Origin: Mycolicibacterium cosmeticum
GTDB taxonomy: Bacteria; Actinomycetota; Actinomycetes; Mycobacteriales; Mycobacteriaceae
Direction: 5' to 3'
DNA length: 64,000 nucleotides
Assembly: GCA_016197365.1 (NCBI GenBank)
Contig: JACPVS010000028.1
Coordinates: 1 to 64,000 of the forward strand
Of the stretch, positions 58,986 to 64,000 are shown one piece after another. The translations under genes were made by a program, and so were the position numbers. A model generated the notes under the pieces. It was not told the origin of the DNA and ran no database searches. It saw nothing but the letters and a program-made list of their open reading frames with translations. Within the stretch, counting starts at the first letter, position 1, and each line of letters opens with the position of its first letter.

Positions 58986-59457
58986 GCGATGAGTAATCCT
59001 CGTTGGCGCCGGCGAAATCGCGGACCTGTGCGGTGACGTCGAGCGTCGAGCCATCCTCGAACGTCACCGTCACCGGGACTTCGGCACCCGGCGACAACGG
59101 CGCCTTGAGATCCATCAGCATCAGATGATCACCGCCGGGCGCCAGTTCATGCGTTCCTGCCGCCGGTACCACGATGCCGCCGGCCTTCGGGTGCATGGTC
59201 TTGGTGCCGGTCGCATCCCCCGTCACCTCGTGCACCTCGACCCGGCCCGCGACCGGCGAGGCACCGGACACGATGCGGGCCTCGTGGTGGCCGGCATTGG
59301 CGAAAGTGCCGAAGACCGCTGCCATCCCGGATTCAGCCGCGCTGGCCCACTGATCGCTGACGGTGACCTCGGCCGCCATGGGCTGCTCTTGGTGCGTGCT
59401 GGTGCAGCCTGTCAGAAGCAACACCAGCGCGACGAGCGCCGCGCGCCTACCTGGCAC
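58978..59457 (-). CDS. PCu(A)C-type copper chaperone lipoprotein
   Basis: 159 residues. Lipobox LLTGC (Cys18). PCu(A)C beta-fold: SDQWASAAESGMAAVFGTFAN, RVEVHEVTGDATGTKTMHPK (His and Met ligands), HELAPGGDHLMLMDLKAPL (H-x-M-L-M). Periplasmic Cu(I) carriers of this type deliver copper to oxidases. No oxidase is adjacent; the DyP downstream is heme-based. Overlaps the PepSY gene (11 bp) and DyP gene (8 bp), so one translation unit. Confidence 0.9.
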   Translation of the reverse strand: MPGRRAALVALVLLLTGCTSTHQEQPMAAEVTVSDQWASAAESGMAAVFGTFANAGHHEARIVSGASPVAGRVEVHEVTGDATGTKTMHPKAGGIVVPAAGTHELAPGGDHLMLMDLKAPLSPGAEVPVTVTFEDGSTLDVTAQVRDFAGANEDYSSHG

Positions 59458-60781
59458 GCTTCACCGCCCCGATGGCCAGGTCAGTGATCAGGAAGGCCGC
59501 CAACGGAATTCCGAACAGCGGCAGGAACCAGCCGACCGCCACCGCGGCGATCGCCAGGCCCCCGACCGTCGCCGGATGCAACCTGCGCACGCCACCCCGC
59601 TGCGGCGCTCTGCCCATCGCCCATGCCGACCCGCGGGTCGGGCGGCGCTGCCACCACATTCGGTAGCCGCCGACGATGACGCCCACCAGCGCCACCGCGA
59701 TGCCGAGCAGGATCAGCTGGTTGAGCAATCCGAACAGGAACCCCATGTGCGCACGGATGCCCCAGTCGGCGAGCATCGCCACCACGGAGTAGTCGCGCCA
59801 GTAGTCCAGCGTGCTGGTGACGGTGTTGGTGGCGGGATCGACGGTGGCGGCATTGGTGGTCAGCCGGTACGGCTTGTCCAGTTCGGTGACGCTGACACCG
59901 GCGCCGGGTTCGGTCGGTAGCGCCACCTCCACCGGCAGTGCCACACCCGCACCGGCCGCGGCGTCGACGACGGCCTGGTAGTCGACCGGACCCGTCGCGA
60001 CGGCCGCGCTGGTCGTGGTATCTATCTGTGGCCGTTGCCAATTCAGCGCCGTCCGGATATCGCTGACATGCGTACCCGCGTAGGTCGACCAGGTGATGCC
60101 GGTGGCCGACAGGAACAGCAGCCCGGCCAGCAGCCACACCCCGGTGGCGCCGTGCCAGTTCAGCGTGCGGGCGCGGCCCTTGAGCCGGCGGCCCACCGTG
60201 AAGATGCGGCCCCGCCGGAACAACCACAGGCACAACCCGCCGAGCGCCACCACCCACAGCCAGGACGCCGCGGTCTCGCTGTAGATGCGGCCGGGTTCGC
60301 CGAGCTGGAGATGGCGGTGCAGGCCGTCCAGCCACGTGCTCACCGGCAGGTACCCCAGCCAGGTCGGCTCGTCGCCCAGCACGCGGGCGGTGTACGGGTC
60401 GACGAAGACGGCACGCCGGAACTCCTCGTCCAGCGCCGGATCGGCGAAGTAGACGCGGGTGGATTCGCCCAATTCAGCGGCCGGGCGCATCCCGGTGATG
60501 GCCAGGCCGGGATGCGCGGACGCAGCGGCGGCGGCCTGGTCGCTCAGCGATACCGGCCGGCCGGACGCCTCGACGTGGAGCAGGTCGCCGTAGACCAGTC
60601 GCTCGATGGTGGGTGCCATCGCGTACAGCCCGCCGGTGACGGCGGCGACGACGATGAACGGGGCGACCAGGATGCCGGCGTAGAAGTGCAACCGCATGAT
60701 CAGCGGGCGCCAGCTACGCCGGGGTGGTGGCGGTAGGTCGGTGGGGGTGACGGGTGCGGAGATTTCCTCGGGAAGGGTCAT
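59447..60781 (-). CDS. PepSY-associated membrane protein
   Basis: 444 residues. Four membrane helices (LHFYAGILVAPFIVVAAVTGGLYA; WLWVVALGGLCLWLF; WLLAGLLFLSATGITWST; LLNQLILLGIAVALVGVIVGG, then WFLPLFGIPLAAFLI). PepSY domains lie in the periplasmic loops (SDQAAAAASAHPGLAITGMRP; VDYQAVVDAAAGAGVALPVEV). Family members act as membrane ferric/cupric-reductase-like or siderophore-associated proteins (PiuB). ATG 60781 set by homology. Confidence 0.88.
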   Translation of the reverse strand: MTLPEEISAPVTPTDLPPPPRRSWRPLIMRLHFYAGILVAPFIVVAAVTGGLYAMAPTIERLVYGDLLHVEASGRPVSLSDQAAAAASAHPGLAITGMRPAAELGESTRVYFADPALDEEFRRAVFVDPYTARVLGDEPTWLGYLPVSTWLDGLHRHLQLGEPGRIYSETAASWLWVVALGGLCLWLFRRGRIFTVGRRLKGRARTLNWHGATGVWLLAGLLFLSATGITWSTYAGTHVSDIRTALNWQRPQIDTTTSAAVATGPVDYQAVVDAAAGAGVALPVEVALPTEPGAGVSVTELDKPYRLTTNAATVDPATNTVTSTLDYWRDYSVVAMLADWGIRAHMGFLFGLLNQLILLGIAVALVGVIVGGYRMWWQRRPTRGSAWAMGRAPQRGGVRRLHPATVGGLAIAAVAVGWFLPLFGIPLAAFLITDLAIGAVKRAR

Positions 60782-60835
60782 GTGACGTGCTCTCTGAATC
60801 GCTGCGAAAAATCGGGATGCGCGCAACGCGCACAA

Positions 60836-60859
60836 CCGCAGCCCATGGAGGGCCTGCGG
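60836..60859 (-). terminator. Hairpin downstream of the His-bearing membrane gene
   Basis: CCGCAG / CTGCGG (60836-60841 and 60854-60859) with CCC/GGG inside forms a compact hairpin 24-47 bp after the stop of the gene at 60883. There is also a TGCGCG-CAA-CGCGCA repeat at 60818-60832. No T-run, so attenuation is possible but unproven. Confidence 0.4.
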
Positions 60860-60882
60860 TGAGGTGGAGAAGTGCCGGCCGC

Positions 60883-61428
60883 CTACGCGGTCGCGAAAAT
60901 CTCGAAAGGCGGTGCGCGCATACCCAACCCAGGGCGCAGCAGCACCGGGCGGACGACGACGGGCTCGGCATGCCGGACCAGCGGCGGCGTGGGTTGTGGG
61001 CTGCCGACCGTGAACAGGCGCAGCCAGGTCAGCAGCGTGGCGCCGATGGTGTAGAGGTGTTCGACCACCACGATGGACAGTCCGAGGACCACCGCAGCGG
61101 CGGCGTGCGCGCCGATCATCGCCGGGGACAGGCCCATCCCGTCACCGGCGTGGTGATGGCCGCCGGTGACGGCCAGGGTGATGTGGCTGAGGAATTGGGC
61201 GGCGCACAGCGCGCCGAACACGGCGATGCCCCTGGCGTAGCGGCCGCTCACGTCGACGGCGCCGACGGCCGCTCCGGCAGTGGCGCATACCAGCAGCGCG
61301 GCGACCAGGGCCGCGCCGTGTGGCACGGCTCCCGCCGCGCCGGCGTGCGCCGAGGTGGCGATCACGGCCGAGCTTCCGCCGACCAGCCCGCCGCGCAGCC
61401 AGTGCGCGCGGGCGTTCGGCGGGGTCAC
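60883..61428 (-). CDS. Small membrane protein with His cluster
   Basis: 181 residues. About five membrane helices (GGSSAVIATSAHAGAAGAV; GAALVAALLVCATAGAAVGAV; GIAVFGALCAAQFLSHITLAV; MIGAHAAAAVVLGLSIVVVEHL; TIGATLLTWLRLF). GGHHHAGDGMG in an external loop could bind metal. Position between EfeB (24 bp upstream) and the PepSY gene (100 bp downstream) suggests a metal role. The layout recalls DUF-type proteins paired with copper factors. No family is assigned. Confidence 0.65.
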   Translation of the reverse strand: MTPPNARAHWLRGGLVGGSSAVIATSAHAGAAGAVPHGAALVAALLVCATAGAAVGAVDVSGRYARGIAVFGALCAAQFLSHITLAVTGGHHHAGDGMGLSPAMIGAHAAAAVVLGLSIVVVEHLYTIGATLLTWLRLFTVGSPQPTPPLVRHAEPVVVRPVLLRPGLGMRAPPFEIFATA

Positions 61429-61452
61429 AGGCGGAACCTTACCGGCAGGAGA

Positions 61453-62784
61453 TCAGGTGAAGATGCCGGAGCCCCAGTAGCTGGAGCTGTCGCCGTCCTT
61501 CAGTCCGGGCGGGCAGGCGAACACACCGGTGCCGTTGGTGAAGATGTACTCGTTGAGCAGGTCGCTGGACATCTTCGACAGCACCTTCACGAACTTGGTG
61601 CCCGGGTTGCGGGTGAACGCGATGAAGAACAGTCCGGCGTCCAGGTGCCCGAAGCCGTCGGATCCGTCGGTGAAGTTGTAGCCGCGGCGCAGCAGCTCGA
61701 CACCGTCGTTGTGCTCCGGGGCCACCAGCCGCACGTGCGCGTCGCGGTCGATCATCAACTCGCCCTTGGGGTTCTTCAGGTTGAAGTCCAGGGGTGCGAA
61801 CTCGTCGTCGTAGCCCAGTGGTGCCCCGGTGCCCTTGGCGCGCCCGATGACCCGCTCCTGCTCCAGCAGGGTGGTGCGGTCCCACGATTCGATCCGGTTG
61901 CGGATGCGCCGGGTCACCAGATAGGTGCCGCCGTTGTGCCAGTCCGGGCCGTCACCGTCGCCCACCCAGACGTTCTGGTTGAGGATGTGGGTGTCCTCGG
62001 CCTTGACGTTGTTGGTGCCGTCCTTGAACCCCAACATGTTTCGGGGCGTGGACTGGTCACGGGTGGTGGACGACGTGCGACCGAAACCGAGCTGCGAGTA
62101 CCGCACCGCGGCGGTCCCGAAGGCCACCCGGGCCAGGTTGCGCACCGCGTGCACGGCGACCTGCGGGTCGTTGGCGCACGCCTGGATGCAGATGTCGCCA
62201 CCGCACTTGGCGGGGTCGAGGTTCTCGTTGGTGAACTTCGGTAGGTCGGCAAGCGCGGCCGGCCTCTTGTCGGCGATGCCGAAACGATCCTTGCCGTCCT
62301 TCACGAAGAAGGTCGGGCCGAAGCCGATGGTCAGGGTCAGCTGCGAGGGCGGAAGGCCAAGTGCCTCACCGGTATCGGCAGGCGGTGCGTACGGATTCAG
62401 ACCCACGGCACCGTCCTTGACGGCGTCCTCACCCCTGGTCATCCGCTCGGCCATCGCGGTCCATTCCTTCAACATGGCCACCACGTCGTCACGCTTGTCG
62501 GTGGTGATGTCGAAGGTGCAGAAGTGCATCCGGTCTTGGGCCTCGGTGATGATGCCGGCCTGCCGGTCACCGCGGAACGGCACCGCACCGTGCGGTTCCC
62601 AGTCCTTGTCCCTGGTGCTGGTGGCCGAGGCGCGCCCGGCCAGGGCGCCGGCGCCGGCGGCGCCGACCACCGCGGCGGTCACGCCGGCGGCACCGAACAG
62701 CTTGCGCCGGGAAAGCCCCTGCCGTGGGCTGTCCGCGACAGGGGCTTCCGGAGCGTCTTCGGGGTTACTGGGGTGCGATGACAC
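61453..62784 (-). CDS. efeB: EfeB deferrochelatase/DyP peroxidase
   Basis: 443 residues. Tat signal with LSRRKLFGAAG (about 24-34). DyP catalytic motif GFKDGTNNV (GxxDG), the His/Arg pair around AHVRLVAPEHND and LRRGYNFTDG. EfeB is the Tat-exported heme peroxidase of the EfeUOB iron system, proposed to oxidise Fe(II) or strip iron from heme. GTG 62784; 20-bp overlap with efeO proves tight coupling. Confidence 0.94.
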   Translation of the reverse strand: MSSHPSNPEDAPEAPVADSPRQGLSRRKLFGAAGVTAAVVGAAGAGALAGRASATSTRDKDWEPHGAVPFRGDRQAGIITEAQDRMHFCTFDITTDKRDDVVAMLKEWTAMAERMTRGEDAVKDGAVGLNPYAPPADTGEALGLPPSQLTLTIGFGPTFFVKDGKDRFGIADKRPAALADLPKFTNENLDPAKCGGDICIQACANDPQVAVHAVRNLARVAFGTAAVRYSQLGFGRTSSTTRDQSTPRNMLGFKDGTNNVKAEDTHILNQNVWVGDGDGPDWHNGGTYLVTRRIRNRIESWDRTTLLEQERVIGRAKGTGAPLGYDDEFAPLDFNLKNPKGELMIDRDAHVRLVAPEHNDGVELLRRGYNFTDGSDGFGHLDAGLFFIAFTRNPGTKFVKVLSKMSSDLLNEYIFTNGTGVFACPPGLKDGDSSSYWGSGIFT

Positions 62785-63919
62785 CTTGCACCTGGCTTAC
62801 CTCTTTGGACAGCGCGTCGATCGCGCGGGACAGTTCCTGGCGCTGGGGCTCGGTCACCGTATCGTAGAGAACGAAGCCGTCGCCTTTGCGGTACTTGGCC
62901 AAAAGTGCCTCGACGTTGGCGAACTGCTCATCCACGCGCTTGCCGAGGTCGGGGTTGCGCTCGTCGAGGATGGGGCGTACGGAGGCCACCGCGGTCTGCG
63001 AGCCCTGCACGTTGGCGTTGAAGTCCCATAGGTCGGTGTGGCTGAAGATGTCCTCTTCACCGCTGATCTTGCTGGCGCCGACCTCGTCGAGCAGGCCCTG
63101 CGCGCCACCGGCGATCTGGGTGGAGTCGATGGTCCAGTCGGGTGCCTTCACTCCGGCGTCCAGTTCCTTCACATCGGCCAGCAGCTGGTCGGCCAGCGCG
63201 GCGGCGTCGGGCTGCAGCCCGGTGACCCAGAGTTGCTTCTCCAGGGCGTGGAAGCCGGTCCACTTCTGGCCGGGCTCGAGGTCGGCCTCACGGAGGTCGA
63301 TGCGCGGGTCCAGATCGTTGGGGAAGGACTCCGCGACAGGCTCGATGCGCTCGTAATAGGTGCGGGCGATCGGGAACTGGGCCTTGGCCGCGTTGACGTC
63401 ACCCTTCTTGATGGCGTCGACGAAGAGCTGGGTGGCCGGGATCAGCGCGTCGGTCTGGCTGTTGACGTAGCGCTTGTAGTTGTCGGCGGCTTCCTTGAAC
63501 TTGCCCTCGGTGTCGACCTTCACGGTCTCGCCGCTGACCTTGTAGTCGGTCCGGATTCCGTCGCCGATCATGCCGGGCTTGCACGCCGTCTGGTAGGTGC
63601 CCGGCTCGGCGAGCTGGACGATCAGCTTGCGCTGCAGGCCGGGGGAGATGTTCTCCACCTCACCCATCACCCGCTCGCCCTCGCCGTAGACGTAGAACTC
63701 CGTCACCTTGGTGCCGTTGTTGGTGATGTTGAACGTGGTCGGACCCGTCGCGCCCTCGGTGCCGGACAGCTCGCACTTGTCGTCGGAAGCCGTCACGGTG
63801 ATCGCATCCGGCGCACCGGCCTTGGAGGTGTCGCCGGAGGTGGCCGTCTCCTTGGCGGTACAGCCCGCGAGGGCCAGAGCCGCCAACAGCGCGGCTGTCA
63901 GGGCGGTGCGATTGTTCAC
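62765..63919 (-). CDS. efeO: EfeO iron-uptake lipoprotein
   Basis: 384 residues. Lipobox ALAGC (Cys20), N-terminal cupredoxin domain (GPTTFNITNNGTKVTEFYVYG, TYQTACKPGM) and C-terminal M75/imelysin-type peptidase-like domain with the HxxE motif GFHALEKQLW. Delivers iron to the EfeU permease. GTG 63919 overlaps the stop of the upstream gene (GTGA). Confidence 0.95.
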   Translation of the reverse strand: MNNRTALTAALLAALALAGCTAKETATSGDTSKAGAPDAITVTASDDKCELSGTEGATGPTTFNITNNGTKVTEFYVYGEGERVMGEVENISPGLQRKLIVQLAEPGTYQTACKPGMIGDGIRTDYKVSGETVKVDTEGKFKEAADNYKRYVNSQTDALIPATQLFVDAIKKGDVNAAKAQFPIARTYYERIEPVAESFPNDLDPRIDLREADLEPGQKWTGFHALEKQLWVTGLQPDAAALADQLLADVKELDAGVKAPDWTIDSTQIAGGAQGLLDEVGASKISGEEDIFSHTDLWDFNANVQGSQTAVASVRPILDERNPDLGKRVDEQFANVEALLAKYRKGDGFVLYDTVTEPQRQELSRAIDALSKEVSQVQGVIAPQ

Positions 63920-64000
63920 GTGGTCGACCTTTCGGGGGTGGTGGACGGTTCCGGATCCGGGACCGCGTCAGAGTTCGAGTCATCGGGCGTGGGCGCATCG
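63916..64000 (-). CDS. efeU: 3' end of upstream gene, probably efeU
   Basis: Only 27 codons are inside the window, encoding a hydrophilic acidic tail rich in Asp, Pro, Ser and Thr (DDSNSDAVPDPEPSTTPE) before TGA, overlapping efeO by 4 bp. FTR1-type iron permease EfeU precedes efeO in most actinobacterial operons, so that is the best guess; the tail itself is not diagnostic. Confidence 0.55.
   Translation of the reverse strand, partial: DAPTPDDSNSDAVPDPEPSTTPERSTT

Overview
This high-GC window (no base count was made, but GC-rich codons dominate) comes from a mycobacterium, most likely a rapidly growing environmental Mycolicibacterium-type species. The evidence is an MspA-type outer-membrane porin, absent from M. 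tuberculosis, at the left edge, followed by a long stretch whose gene order follows M. tuberculosis Rv0985c-Rv1021: mscL, ruc, 5-formyl-THF cyclo-ligase, galU, moeA-like/glp, rimJ, glpR, tRNA-Ala, pat, alkB-like, arcA, pmt, rsmI, pabB, metG, tatD, rpfB, ksgA, ispE, FAAL (Pks16-like), pth, rplY, lpqT, prsA, glmU, tRNA-Gln, tetR, mfd, mazG. Synteny is from memory of that genome, not from a search.

Layout. 1-7.3 kb: porin, mechanosensitive channel, the HrcA-controlled Ruc chaperone with a clear CIRCE operator, and the galU-glp-rimJ-glpR envelope/division block ending in tRNA-Ala. 7.3-15 kb is an accessory island: truncated AraC regulator, phoU, DUF3349, small genes, an orphan WXG100 pair with a truncated second member, a DUF4239 protein, and a TetR-led catabolic operon (CMD / hydroxyisobutyrate-dehydrogenase-like / CMD). 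15-22 kb: cAMP-gated acetyltransferase Pat with a shikimate-dehydrogenase paralogue, an arrestin-fold/2-TM/lipoprotein operon, an Ntn-hydrolase and two lipoproteins. 22-35 kb: SoxR/ArcA switch, photolyase, CocE-like hydrolase, Pmt, RsmI, PabB, an ECF41-type sigma factor with its oxidoreductase, and divergent metG/tatD. 35-42 kb: rpfB-ksgA-asparaginase-ispE and a fatty acyl-AMP ligase. 42-53 kb: Fe-S protein, DrrAB-like exporter, pth-rplY, prsA-arsC-lpqT, glmU, tRNA-Gln, TetR and a LysA-like pseudoenzyme. 53-57.8 kb: mfd-mazG. 57.8-64 kb leaves the M. tuberculosis order (lpqU/eno expected) for a leftward metal/peroxidase cluster: EfeU(partial)-EfeO-EfeB, a His-bearing membrane protein, PepSY protein, PCuAC copper chaperone and a second DyP peroxidase.

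Two themes recur. First, many genes have a TANNNT -10 hexamer ending 6-8 nt before the start codon, predicting leaderless mRNAs (galU, ADH, pat, arcA, rsmI, tatD, ispE, Fe-S protein, DUF998, drrA-like, tetR). At three divergent pairs (soxR/arcA, pmt/rsmI, metG/tatD) the two -10 elements overlap or nearly touch, so one short element could serve both genes. Second, several family members have lost catalytic residues (MoeA-like Glp, LysA-like protein), implying non-enzymatic roles. No stretch longer than 300 bp lacks a gene; the longest gap (39371-39651) holds a SigA-type promoter and a long leader. I saw no insertion sequence, prophage, CRISPR array or replication origin.
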